This document shows, piece after piece, positions 35,156-50,564 of a stretch of 64,000 nt of DNA. A model generated the notes under the pieces. It ran no database searches, was not told where the DNA came from, and was given only the letters and a program-made list of their open reading frames with translations. The stretch is taken from NCBI RefSeq assembly GCF_002305895.1, contig NZ_CP022203.1, positions 7,970,001 to 8,034,000 of the forward strand. The letters run 5' to 3'. Source of the stretch: Corallococcus macrosporus DSM 14697. Its GTDB lineage: Bacteria; Myxococcota; Myxococcia; Myxococcales; Myxococcaceae. The translations under genes and the position numbers were made by a program. Numbering within the stretch: the stretch's first letter is position 1; every line of letters starts with the position of its first letter.

Positions 35156-35474
35156 TGAACACGGTTGTGTCCCAGGTGAACTGGAAGGGAGGCAGCAGCG
35201 TGGCCAGCGGCTCTCCACTCCGGAGGAGTTCAATCTTGTCCGGAGTACCGCCCTGCGTCTGCACTGTGACGAGGAGCGAACCGTTCACATATTCCATGCC
35301 TCGCGAGTTGTTGATTTCCAGGTGCAGTGGGTCAACGGGAGGAGGCGTCCGAGGAGTCCCGTCGGAGAGTTCGCCGCACCCCAACAGGGGCAGCGTGGCG
35401 AAGAGCAATGCGGAACGCGCGGAAGGACACGAGAAAGAGCGAGGCATCACGGCTCCAGGCATGACGTGCTTCAT
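35147..35474 (-). pseudogene. N-terminal part of the IS-interrupted secreted lipoprotein gene
   Basis: Begins at the ATG at 35474, or more likely at an internal ATG nine codons later that has GGAG five bases upstream. A signal peptide with lipobox LLFATLPLLGCGE is followed by a Pro-rich linker and the first Ig-like strands (LEINNSRGMEYVNGSLLVTV). The IS enters after TTVFREG, and the frame runs about 28 codons into it. It lies 38 bp downstream of the caspase-like gene on the same strand, so it may have been the fourth gene of that operon. Confidence 0.85.
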
Positions 35475-35512
35475 TTGGACACGTGAGCCCGTCCGGCTGG
35501 GAACCTGCCATG

Positions 35513-37039
35513 TCAGAAGTTCCAGCCAAGTCCGATGCCGGCGCTCGCGAGCGCCCTCAGCGCATTCCCCTGGGGCAATGGCATCACGGCGCCGCCCACG
35601 GAGCCGGTGACGACCAGCGACACCCGTTCAACGCCCAGCCACGCCGAAGCGCTCACGCCACCGTACGGCGCCGTCCCCGTGCTGGACGTGCCCGCCTCGC
35701 GCTGGCGGAAGTACAAGGCGCCCAGCTCCGGACCGAGCGTCAGCGCGCTCCACTGTCCCTGGAATCTGCGCCCCATGCCCAGCCGCAGGGACCACTCCGT
35801 CTGCCGGAGCCCGCCGCTCACGACGGACTTGCTGGCGCGCCCGGCGACGGTGCCCCACACCACGTCCAGGAGGCCCGGCTGGATGGGCGCGTTGAACAAG
35901 GCCTGGAGCTGCCCCCCGACGCTCGAACCGAAGTTGCTGGCGGTCCGCGTCGCGAAGGCGCCGCCCAGGTGCAGCGCGCCCCGCCAACCCGAAGCGCCCT
36001 TCGCCTGCATCGCCACCAACGTCCCCTCGCGAAGCAGCGACTCATCCACCAGCACGTGCCCCTTCTCCGGCACCGCGACGCGCAGCTCCAGCCACGAGGC
36101 CTCCCGCCGCGAGCGCAGCCGGTAGCCCCCGGGCGGCAGGGCCAGCATCACCGGGCCACTCCCCTTGGAGAACACGCCCATCACCATGCCGTCCTGCTCC
36201 GACGCCACCACCCACTCGCCCGGCTCGGGCACGGTGATGAGCAGCCGGCTGGGCGCGAGCACGGGCTCGGTGAGCACCAGCTCCCCCTGCCCCTTCAAGT
36301 CGAAGTGGAAGTTCGGGTGCTGCGTCCCCGCGCGGGTGAGCAGCGTGGACTCCACCGTGCGCCCATACGCGTAGGCATAGGACTCCTGGAGCGTGACGCG
36401 CCCGTCCCGGTTGAGGTCTCCCGCGCCACGCAGCCCCGCCAGCAGGTGGTGCGTGAAGAAGGAGCCCTGGAGGTCATCGGCCTCCTGCGAGGCCTCGTCC
36501 GCGCTGGACGACGTGACGATGACGCGCCCCTTGATGGCGGGCGTGGCCCACTGCACCAGCCGCTCCTCCACCGGCTCCAGCCCCTTGACGCGGGTGGCGG
36601 CGCCGGAGCGGCACGAGTCAATGAACATCACCGCCACGCCCACCGGCGACGCCTCCATGAACGACACCAGCTCCTTCACGGGAAGGCGCGTCCCGGAGAG
36701 GTGCAGGGCCTCACCGTCAGCGTGGCTCGACACGTAGACGAGGAGCTGGTCACCCGGCGTGGCATCCCGCGCCATGCGCTCCCGCAGCGTCCCGAGCGCC
36801 GCCTTCACCCGGCTCGCGTCCGCGCCCAGGACGACCTGGGCGTCCTCCGGGAGCAGACCGCCCGCGTCCCGGAACAGGGTGAACATGCGGCGCGCGTCCG
36901 CGTCCGCGAAGCGCAGGGGCTCATCGGCGGACAGCCCCTGGTTGGCGCCGATGAGCAGCGCGTAGCGCCTGGGAGGCGGCGCGTCGTCGGCGGGGGACTG
37001 TGACAACAGCGCGGCGGTCAGCAGCGAGAGCAGCATCAT
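35513..37039 (-). CDS. Secreted caspase-like (C14) protein, third gene of a sigma-factor operon
   Basis: 508 residues with a short signal peptide (MLLSLLTAALLSQSPA). Caspase p20-like domain: RRYALLIGANQGL, catalytic His in LVYVSSHADGE near residue 106, catalytic Cys in FIDSCRSGAATR near residue 143. An EF-hand-like loop (LNRDGRVTLQESYAYAYG) follows near residue 215. The C-terminal 250 residues contain beta-rich repeats ending in GIGLGWNF, like an outer-membrane barrel. The dyad reads SSHA where most family members have SGHG. Its ATG overlaps the stop of the anti-sigma-like gene (37036-37039), so its output is tied to that of the two regulators. Confidence 0.85.
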   Translation of the reverse strand: MMLLSLLTAALLSQSPADDAPPPRRYALLIGANQGLSADEPLRFADADARRMFTLFRDAGGLLPEDAQVVLGADASRVKAALGTLRERMARDATPGDQLLVYVSSHADGEALHLSGTRLPVKELVSFMEASPVGVAVMFIDSCRSGAATRVKGLEPVEERLVQWATPAIKGRVIVTSSSADEASQEADDLQGSFFTHHLLAGLRGAGDLNRDGRVTLQESYAYAYGRTVESTLLTRAGTQHPNFHFDLKGQGELVLTEPVLAPSRLLITVPEPGEWVVASEQDGMVMGVFSKGSGPVMLALPPGGYRLRSRREASWLELRVAVPEKGHVLVDESLLREGTLVAMQAKGASGWRGALHLGGAFATRTASNFGSSVGGQLQALFNAPIQPGLLDVVWGTVAGRASKSVVSGGLRQTEWSLRLGMGRRFQGQWSALTLGPELGALYFRQREAGTSSTGTAPYGGVSASAWLGVERVSLVVTGSVGGAVMPLPQGNALRALASAGIGLGWNF

Positions 37040-37818
37040 GGGCTGGAGCTCACGGGGACGGCGAGACGGTGGTGGTGCGCCGCGCCGTCAACGGGCATGG
37101 GCGGCTGACAATCCGAGGGCAACTGCTGAGCGGCGCACGCGGCGGCGCGAATCGCCAGGGCCGCGCGGCCCGGCTCGACGGGAAGCGGCGCATCGGAGAA
37201 GAACGCATCCAGCACGAAATCACCGGGCGTGACGATGAACGTGGGCGGCATCGTCAGCGTGGCCGGGTCTCCCGACTGCGTGCCCCGCGAGGGCCACAGC
37301 AGCGATACCTTGCCCGCCGCGTCCGTGGCGAACACCAGCACGTACCGATAGGGCGCTGTCTTCAGCGAGAGCGTCACCACGTCCCCGGGCGACAGCGGCG
37401 CATCCACGGCGCCATCCGACTGCCGCACCACGGACACGAAGGGGCCGCCCTTGACGCGGACGCCCTCCGGCGGCTCCCGCAGCACCACCACCGACGCCAA
37501 CCCCAGGACCGCGAGCAGCGGAACCGCCCACCGCCAGGTCCTCGGAGGCGCGCGCATCGGCGCGGCCTCGGCACGCGGGGCGAACACCCGCGCCCACGCG
37601 AACGCCCGTGACACTCCCGCGGGTGCAGGGGCCTCACGCCGCGCCAGCACGCGCGTCTTCCTCCACGCGAACTCCGGGGCCTCGCGTGCCGCGCCCGCCG
37701 CCTCGCGCAGCCGCTCCAGCTTCGCCTGACACTGCTCGCACGACGCCAGATGCGTGGGAGGTGGCGCGTCCCCCACCACCAGCTCGTCCAACGCGAGCCT
37801 CGACAGGTGCCCGCTCAT
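37036..37818 (-). CDS. Anti-sigma-factor-like protein: zinc finger, membrane helix, DUF4384-like domain
   Basis: 260 residues. The N-terminus has a zinc-binding anti-sigma motif H-L-A-S-C-E-Q-C (HxxxCxxC) at residues 23-30. A single membrane helix lies near residues 93-110 (AVPLLAVLGLASVVVL). The outside domain (residues about 125-240: VSVVRQSDGAV, SPGDVVTLSLKTAPYRYVLVF, SLLWPSRGTQS) resembles DUF4384, a beta-sandwich often found beside caspase-like proteins. This layout fits a sensor that holds the sigma factor until a periplasmic cue. It overlaps both neighbours by 4 bp. Confidence 0.8.
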   Translation of the reverse strand: MSGHLSRLALDELVVGDAPPPTHLASCEQCQAKLERLREAAGAAREAPEFAWRKTRVLARREAPAPAGVSRAFAWARVFAPRAEAAPMRAPPRTWRWAVPLLAVLGLASVVVLREPPEGVRVKGGPFVSVVRQSDGAVDAPLSPGDVVTLSLKTAPYRYVLVFATDAAGKVSLLWPSRGTQSGDPATLTMPPTFIVTPGDFVLDAFFSDAPLPVEPGRAALAIRAAACAAQQLPSDCQPPMPVDGAAHHHRLAVPVSSSP

Positions 37819-38315
37819 GACCGGGGCTCCAGCGCCAGCTCCCGCGCGCGGACCCGGACCTTCTCCAGCTCGCGCCCCACCGTCTTGCGCGACAGGCCCA
37901 CCACCTCCACGATTTCCTCCTGGGTGAGCGCGTCCACGAAGTGGAGCGTCGCAATCTGGAGGGCGCGGTCATCCAGCTCGCGGGCCAGCACCCGCAGCAG
38001 GTTGCGCGCCTCCACCTCCTGCGGGTCCGCCCCCGCCTCCTCTGCTTCGGCGAGCGCCTGGGCGGGGACGTCCTTCAACGCCCGGCTCCGCAGCATGTTG
38101 AGGCAGACATGGGTGGTGACCCGGAAGATGTAGGTCATGGGGCGTGCCTCCGCGCGGAACGCCCCGCCCGCCTGGAGGAGCCGGCAGAAGACCTCCTGCA
38201 CGGCATCCCAGGCGTCCGAGTCGCGGCCGAGCAGGGTCCTGGCCCTCCCGTGGACGGTGGGCGCGTACTTTTCATAGAGGTCGGCGAGCTCCGAGGCGCC
38301 TAGTCCCCGGGCCAT
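37815..38315 (-). CDS. ECF-type RNA polymerase sigma factor
   Basis: 166 residues from the ATG at 38315, with GGAGA six bases upstream. Region 2: LYEKYAPTVHGRARTLLGRD and SDAWDAVQEVFCRLL, then EARPMTYIFRVTTHVCLNML. Region 4: LHFVDALTQEEIVEVVGLSR, KTVGRELEKVRVRARE, a normal helix-turn-helix. No region 3. It directs polymerase to a small regulon, probably including its own operon. The stop overlaps the start of its likely anti-sigma factor (ATGA at 37815-37818). It is first in the transcript. Confidence 0.88.
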   Translation of the reverse strand: MARGLGASELADLYEKYAPTVHGRARTLLGRDSDAWDAVQEVFCRLLQAGGAFRAEARPMTYIFRVTTHVCLNMLRSRALKDVPAQALAEAEEAGADPQEVEARNLLRVLARELDDRALQIATLHFVDALTQEEIVEVVGLSRKTVGRELEKVRVRARELALEPRS

Positions 38316-38372
38316 TGATTCTCCACGCGCATTGGACACGCGACCGTGCCAGCGTGGGAACCGCGCCCCTAG

Positions 38373-38414
38373 AAAAAACGCGGACCCGCTCAGTTCGTGG
38401 AGCGCGTGTCCGCG
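38373..38414 (-). terminator. Intrinsic terminator overlapping the end of the REC-PAS kinase gene
   Basis: On the minus strand: stem CGCGGAC / GTCCGCG with inner stem CGCTC / GAGCG, then six U (A-run 38373-38378). The stop codon at 38392-38390 lies in the structure. Confidence 0.8.
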
Positions 38415-40399
38415 TCCGGATGCACGGTGCCGGGGGGCGCCTCCGTCTCCCGCGGCAGCCACACGTGGAACGTGGAACCCTCCCCCGCCACGCCCGGTGA
38501 CTCCACCCAGATGCGGCCGCCGTGCTGCTCCACGATGCCCTGGCTGATGGTGAGCCCCAGGCCCAGGCCGCCGTACTTGCTGCCGTGCGCGCGGCCGAAG
38601 CGCTCGAAGATGAGCGCCTGCTTCTCCTTGGGGATGCCCACACCGGTGTCCGTCACCGACAGGTGGACGCCCTCGTCGCGCTCGCCCTGCACCCGCACCC
38701 ACACCGGCCCGCCCTCGGGCGAGTAGCGCAGCGCGTTGGACAGGAGGTTGGTGAGCACCTGGTCCAGGCGGCCCCGGTCCCACGTGCCCTCGAGCTGCTC
38801 GGAGGCCTCGACGTGGATTTCATGGCCCTGCGACAGCACCGCCATGCGGTCCCGCGTCTCGTGGACCAGGTGGCTCAGGTCGAAGCGCTCCAGCTCCAGG
38901 GACAGGCGCCCGGCCTGGAGGCGGCTGATGTCCAGCAGGTCCTCCACCAGCTTGGCCATGCGGTCGATCTGCCGGTTGATGATTTTGAGCGACTTGCCCG
39001 GCCCGGTCTCCGTCTCGCCGCCCAGCTTCAAGAGCGCCAGGTGCGCGTGGCCCTTGGCCGCGGCCAGCGGCGTGCGCAGCTCGTGGCTGGCCGCCGCGAG
39101 GAAGGCGTCCTTCGCCTCGCTGGCCAGCCGCAGCGCCGTCTCCGCGCGCTGGCGCTCGGTGATGTCGCGCGCCACGGAGATGAAGCGCCCGGGGCCGCCG
39201 TCCGCCGCCACGTACTGGAGCACCACCTCCACCGGCACCTCGGAGCCGTCCCGCCGGCGGTGGCTGGTGGAGTACGTCTGGCTGGGCAGCGTGCCGCTCA
39301 CCAGCGGCGCCAGCAGCTTGCGGAAGCCCGCCTCGTCGAAGGCGCCCTCCACCTCCAGCACCGACAGCCCCACCAGCTCCTCGGCGCTGCCGGCGAGCTG
39401 CTTGGCCGCGCCCGCGTTGGCGTAGGTGAGCGTCAGCGAGTCCGGGGAGAACATGAGGACGCAGTCCAGCGTCGCGTCCAGCGTCGCCTTGAAGCGGCCC
39501 TGCGCCTCCTCCGCCCGGCGCTTGTCGTCGATGTCCGTGGCCACGGCAATCCAGCCAACCAGCAGGCCATTCTCGTCGCGCTCCGGCACCGCGCGCGCCA
39601 GGTGCCAGCGGTACACGCCGTCGAAGCGGCGCAGGCGGAACTCGCGCTCCACGCGCTGCCCCAGGCGGATGGCCTGCCCCCACGCGGCGCGCATGGCCTC
39701 GCGGTCCGAGGGGTGGACGAACTCCAGGAAGGTGTTGAGCGACAGCGGCTGCTCCGCCTGGATGCCGGTGTAGTCGCGCGCGGCGCGGTTGGCATAGGTG
39801 AAGCTGCCATCCGAGCGCGCCGCCCACATCACCTCCGGCAGGGACTCCGTGAGCCGCAGGTGGCGCAGCTCGCTCTGCCGCTCCAGCGCCTCGCGCTCGC
39901 GCTCGCGCAGCAGCGCCGCCTGCCGCTGAATCTGCTGCTCCTTGAGGAACAGGTCCACGAAGACGCTGACCTTGGAGCGGAGGATTTCCGGGTCGAAGGG
40001 CTTGAGCAGGTAGTCCACCGCGCCGTGCGCGTAGCCCTTGAACACGTGGGCCGCGTCGCGGCTGAGCGCGGTGAGGAAGATGATGGGGATGGTGCGCGTG
40101 CGCTCGCGCTGCTTGATGAGGGTGGCCGTCTGGAAGCCGTCCAGCCCGGGCATCTGAACGTCCATCAAGATGACGGCGAAGTCGCGCTGAAGCAGGAACT
40201 TCAGCGCCTCCTCACCGCTGGTGGCCTTCACCAGCTCCTGCCCGAGCGGCTCGAGGATGGCCTCGAGCGCGAGCAGGTTGGACGGATGGTCGTCCACCAT
40301 CAGGATGCTCGCCCGGGGCTGGGAAGGCCCCTCCTGGTTGCGGTCCGCGGAGATGTGTTCGCTAGGCGTCATTGAAGTCGGCGGAGGAAGCTGCCCCAT
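38390..40399 (-). CDS. Receiver-PAS-PAS sensor histidine kinase
   Basis: About 669 residues from the ATG at 40399 (AAGG five bases upstream; a GTG two codons earlier is the alternative). N-terminal receiver (SILMVDDHPSNLLALEAILE, phospho-Asp in ILMDVQMPGLDG near residue 80). A coiled coil is followed by PAS-1 (LPEVMWAARSDGSFTYANRA) with PAC (GLLVGWIAVATDIDD), PAS-2 (ATLDCVLMFSPDSLTLTYAN), then HisKA with His in [15 protein letters not shown] near residue 439, and HATPase (NLLSNALRY, DTGVGIPK, GGLGLGLTISQ). No membrane segment. An N-terminal receiver feeding a kinase is common in myxobacterial phosphorelays. It follows the poly-HAMP kinase on the same strand. Confidence 0.92.
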   Translation of the reverse strand: MGQLPPPTSMTPSEHISADRNQEGPSQPRASILMVDDHPSNLLALEAILEPLGQELVKATSGEEALKFLLQRDFAVILMDVQMPGLDGFQTATLIKQRERTRTIPIIFLTALSRDAAHVFKGYAHGAVDYLLKPFDPEILRSKVSVFVDLFLKEQQIQRQAALLREREREALERQSELRHLRLTESLPEVMWAARSDGSFTYANRAARDYTGIQAEQPLSLNTFLEFVHPSDREAMRAAWGQAIRLGQRVEREFRLRRFDGVYRWHLARAVPERDENGLLVGWIAVATDIDDKRRAEEAQGRFKATLDATLDCVLMFSPDSLTLTYANAGAAKQLAGSAEELVGLSVLEVEGAFDEAGFRKLLAPLVSGTLPSQTYSTSHRRRDGSEVPVEVVLQYVAADGGPGRFISVARDITERQRAETALRLASEAKDAFLAAASHELRTPLAAAKGHAHLALLKLGGETETGPGKSLKIINRQIDRMAKLVEDLLDISRLQAGRLSLELERFDLSHLVHETRDRMAVLSQGHEIHVEASEQLEGTWDRGRLDQVLTNLLSNALRYSPEGGPVWVRVQGERDEGVHLSVTDTGVGIPKEKQALIFERFGRAHGSKYGGLGLGLTISQGIVEQHGGRIWVESPGVAGEGSTFHVWLPRETEAPPGTVHPDADTRSTN

Positions 40400-40429
40400 T
40401 CCCACCTTTTCTCAAGGGAGAAGAGGCTA

Positions 40430-40470
40430 GGCGGCCCCTCGTCCGGACCCAAGCCCGGAAGAGGGGCGCC
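40430..40470 (-). terminator. Long hairpin between the poly-HAMP kinase and the REC-PAS kinase
   Basis: Arms GGCGGCCCCTCGTCCGG and CCGGAAGAGGGGCGCC pair over about 15 bp with one bulge and one mismatch. It starts 25 bp past the poly-HAMP stop codon. A pyrimidine-rich stretch but no U-run follows on the minus strand. Confidence 0.55.
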
Positions 40471-40494
40471 GTACGGTAACCATCACTCAGTGAA

Positions 40495-47988
<7,494 letters not shown>

Positions 47989-48035
47989 GAATCTCCAGGG
48001 AGTTCGCGGACTTGTCGATTCAATGCCGGCCGCGC

Positions 48036-48071
48036 GAACCCCTGAGCGTTCACCAATGAACGCGGGGGTTC
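48036..48071. terminator. Two-part hairpin upstream of the poly-HAMP gene
   Basis: Outer stem GAACCCC / GGGGTTC (7 bp) and inner stem GCGTTCA / TGAACGC (7 bp) with loop CCAA, separated by a small internal loop. It lies 55 bp past the stop at 48127 and 48 bp before the poly-HAMP ATG. Likely a terminator of the upstream gene or a leader structure; no U-run. Confidence 0.5.
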
Positions 48072-48126
48072 AGGAGGCCCGGACACCCCGTGAAAGGCAC
48101 GAGACGGCGCGCCTCCTTCCAACATC

Positions 48127-49011
48127 TCAGGGGGCGGGGGCCGTGCACGGAAATCCGTCACAGCCATGCACATAGAGGGGCCGCCCGAGGAGCCTCCAGG
48201 CAGGCGCTCCAGACGGGCGCTTCGCTGGCTCGTAGCGGGCGGTCTGGAGATCCAACGCGTAGGCCAGCCCGGCGTCCTGCGCGCAGGCGACGAGGACCCG
48301 CTCGGGGCGCTCGAGCCACCACAGGCCCGCCACGCCACACGGAGGCTCCACGGGGAGCGGCGTGAGGGTGCGTGCCTCGTAGAACCGGAGCGACGGGCCG
48401 TCGAGCACGGCGGCGAAGGCCCCCTCCGCCCCCACCGAGAGCCGCGCTTCGGGTCCGGGCACTGGCACCTGGCCCAGCACCGCCCCGTCGGACGCCACCG
48501 AGACGAGCTGCCCCTCCGCGTCCAGCGCCAGCACCCCGCTCCCGTGGCTGACGAGCGACACCGGGAAGAAGTCGCCCACGCGCTTCGCGGTGCCTGCGTC
48601 GTCCCGCCACAGCTTCCCGGCCTGCGACCACCAGAGGCGGTTCTCCGCGTCGAAGGTGACGGCGCGCACCCCCGCCAGGGGCATGCGCCGCGAGCCGCCC
48701 GCCCGCGTGCAGACCGCCATGGCCTGGGAGCCATAGATGGCCGCGCGCGAGGCATCCGGAGAGACGGCCCACCCCAGCAGCGGGCCTTGCAGCAGGCGGG
48801 AGAGGCAGTGGTTCAGGGCGCCGAAGTGCGGGTCCGAGGCGGGCGCGGAGATGAGGTACGGCAGGCTGGTGGTGGCCACGTAGACGAGCAACCCGAGCGC
48901 GGCCGAGGTGGCCACCGTGAGAGGCCAGGGCCCCACGCGGCGCTGACGGGCCTCCTTCGCGGAAGCACGCGCCGCCTTGCCTCCTGACACCGGACTCTCC
49001 CGTCCACTCAC
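48127..49011 (-). CDS. Membrane-anchored hypothetical protein with propeller-like outer domain
   Basis: 294 residues from the GTG at 49011, chosen for GAGGAG at seven bases. One N-terminal membrane helix (PWPLTVATSAALGLLVYVA) is followed by a periplasmic domain of strand repeats: WAVSPDASRAAIYGSQAMAV, VRAVTFDAENRLWWSQAGK, GVLALDAEGQLVSVASDG, AEGAFAAVLDGPSLRFYEA. The pattern fits a four- or five-blade beta-propeller. No enzyme motif. It precedes the poly-HAMP kinase by 138 bp on the same strand, so a link to sensing is possible but unproven. Confidence 0.65.
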   Translation of the reverse strand: MSGRESPVSGGKAARASAKEARQRRVGPWPLTVATSAALGLLVYVATTSLPYLISAPASDPHFGALNHCLSRLLQGPLLGWAVSPDASRAAIYGSQAMAVCTRAGGSRRMPLAGVRAVTFDAENRLWWSQAGKLWRDDAGTAKRVGDFFPVSLVSHGSGVLALDAEGQLVSVASDGAVLGQVPVPGPEARLSVGAEGAFAAVLDGPSLRFYEARTLTPLPVEPPCGVAGLWWLERPERVLVACAQDAGLAYALDLQTARYEPAKRPSGAPAWRLLGRPLYVHGCDGFPCTAPAP

Positions 49012-49121
49012 ACGGCGGCTCCTCACGGCGGCGCGGCTGGTTCCGCCAGGCGGCGGCCCGGCGCCACGTCCCCATTCGCTTCCCACGACAGCACAGAACG
49101 GGGCCGAAGGGGGGCCGTGCC

Positions 49122-49655
49122 ATGATGTTCTGGAGGAGAGGCAACGGCCGGATGGAGGGGAAGAAGGCGCCGCGACTCGTTGGAGCCCTGCTGCCCACGC
49201 TGCTGGCGTCCAGCGCGACGGCGAATCCTGGGAGTGCCGCTCTGGGCACCGTCACCGATGCCCGATCCGGACAACCCGTCGCGGACGTCGTCGTGACCGC
49301 GAGCGCGGGGGCCCGTGAGCACACCGCGGTGACGGGGCACGACGGCGGATACCGGCTCGCCGGACTGCCTCCCGGTGGCTACACGCTGCGGCTTCGAACG
49401 CGAGCTCTTCGAGCCCCACACCGTCTCCCCTCCATCCGCGAGGGACGCTCACCGCGCGTCAACGTCGCGGCTGGGACGCCACGCGATTCGCATGCCGCGC
49501 GGGCCCCTCCCCTGACCACCCGTGAGGCTCGCTGTTCGGAAATGTCGGGGGTTTTCGGTACAGCGAGCTCCGAACCTCTGTCCGGGACCGCCCCCCACGC
49601 ACACGTCGGTCCGCTTTGGTGGCGCAGTCGTTCGCGGCTGCCATCGTTGGCGTGA
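49122..49655 (+). CDS. Remnant of a carboxypeptidase-regulatory/TonB-receptor-like gene
   Basis: 177 codons are open but only the first 90 look real: a signal peptide (LVGALLPTLLASSATANPG) and a CarboxypepD_reg domain (AALGTVTDARSGQPVADVVV, GGYRLAGLPPGGYTLRL), as at the N-terminus of many myxobacterial TonB-dependent receptors. After TLRL the frame reads RTRALRAPHRLP, whereas the +1 frame reads ERELFEPHTVSPP, the expected continuation. The original frame resumes at IREGRSPRVNVA. This points to two compensating indels. No plug or barrel follows. Probably a decaying fragment. Confidence 0.5.
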   Translation: MMFWRRGNGRMEGKKAPRLVGALLPTLLASSATANPGSAALGTVTDARSGQPVADVVVTASAGAREHTAVTGHDGGYRLAGLPPGGYTLRLRTRALRAPHRLPSIREGRSPRVNVAAGTPRDSHAARAPPLTTREARCSEMSGVFGTASSEPLSGTAPHAHVGPLWWRSRSRLPSLA

Positions 49656-49677
49656 AGGTTGCTGAAGCCCCCCGGCC

Positions 49678-50415
49678 ATGCGCTGGAAACGACTCCTCAA
49701 GGTGACAGTGTGGTTGCTGAGCCTCGGGTTTGTGGCGCTGCTGGCCGGCGTGGAGTGCGTCTACCGGGCCGCACTCGCCCAGGTGCGCGCCTTTCCCCAG
49801 AAGGTGACGACGCCCGCCTTGCCGGAGTCATGGAACCGGGTGGCGTGGGCGCACCGCGAGAAGACCGCGACGCCACAGGTGCAGCCCGCCTGGCCCACCA
49901 CCATCGTCTTCACGATGGCCAAGCTCGTGCTCCGCAGGCATCAACCACAGAGCGCGAGTCACGACCTGTCTCCCCAGGGGTTCAGGCTCGCCACTCACGT
50001 GGCCCGCCAGTGGTCGCGCCTCCTGGCGAATGAACACAAGAGATTGCCGCGACTCGGGGAGCTGGCCCTGACCATCTGGCTCACGCGAAACTGGAGCGCG
50101 GAGGAGTTGCTCGCCTTCGAGGCGCACCACATCTGGTTTGGACGAGACCTGTTCGGTGTGTCCGCCGCGGCGCCTGCGCTGCTGCACAAGGACGTGGCTC
50201 GGCTCGACCTCGCAGACGCAGCGTTCCTCCTCGTCGTCTCGGCGAAAGCCTGGGATGTGGAATGTGCACCAGACCGGCTCCGGCGTCGGCGCGACACCCT
50301 GCTGGAAGAACTGCGCGCGGTGGGCGTGGTGACGCAGATGGAATTGGAGTCGGCACGCTCGGCGCCCTGGCCCCTGGCCGCCACGGCCAGCGCCGCGTCA
50401 TGTCCCGACTACTGA
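49678..50415 (+). CDS. Degenerate GT51 (peptidoglycan transglycosylase)-like membrane protein
   Basis: 245 residues with an N-terminal membrane helix (VTVWLLSLGFVALLAGV). Later motifs resemble the GT51 glycosyltransferase domain of penicillin-binding proteins: FRLATHVARQW in place of STITQQLAKN, then RLGELALTIWLTRNWSAEEL, AHHIWFGRDLFGVSAAAPAL and LLHKDVARLDLADAAFLLV. The first motif with the catalytic Glu (E-D-x-x-F-x-x-H-x-G) is not found; the matching region reads EKTATPQVQPAWPTTIVF. It may be an inactive relative with a structural or regulatory role. No transpeptidase domain. Confidence 0.65.
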   Translation: MRWKRLLKVTVWLLSLGFVALLAGVECVYRAALAQVRAFPQKVTTPALPESWNRVAWAHREKTATPQVQPAWPTTIVFTMAKLVLRRHQPQSASHDLSPQGFRLATHVARQWSRLLANEHKRLPRLGELALTIWLTRNWSAEELLAFEAHHIWFGRDLFGVSAAAPALLHKDVARLDLADAAFLLVVSAKAWDVECAPDRLRRRRDTLLEELRAVGVVTQMELESARSAPWPLAATASAASCPDY

Positions 50416-50564
50416 TGAAGGGGTCTTGGAGAGGTAGCCGGTGGCGGCTGCCCGACGCCAACGCTCCCAACGCGCGACCATCCTCCTGACTGTCCGCCTG
50501 TCCTGGCGCTTGCCGCCTCGCCCTTGGGCCACACCTTTTCCAGGCAAAGGGAAAGGAACCGACC

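Noticed and set aside
38316-38372. Sigma-54 promoter upstream of the ECF sigma gene (TGGCACG)
   Set aside because: The -24-like heptamer is there but the -12 GC element does not follow at the right spacing.
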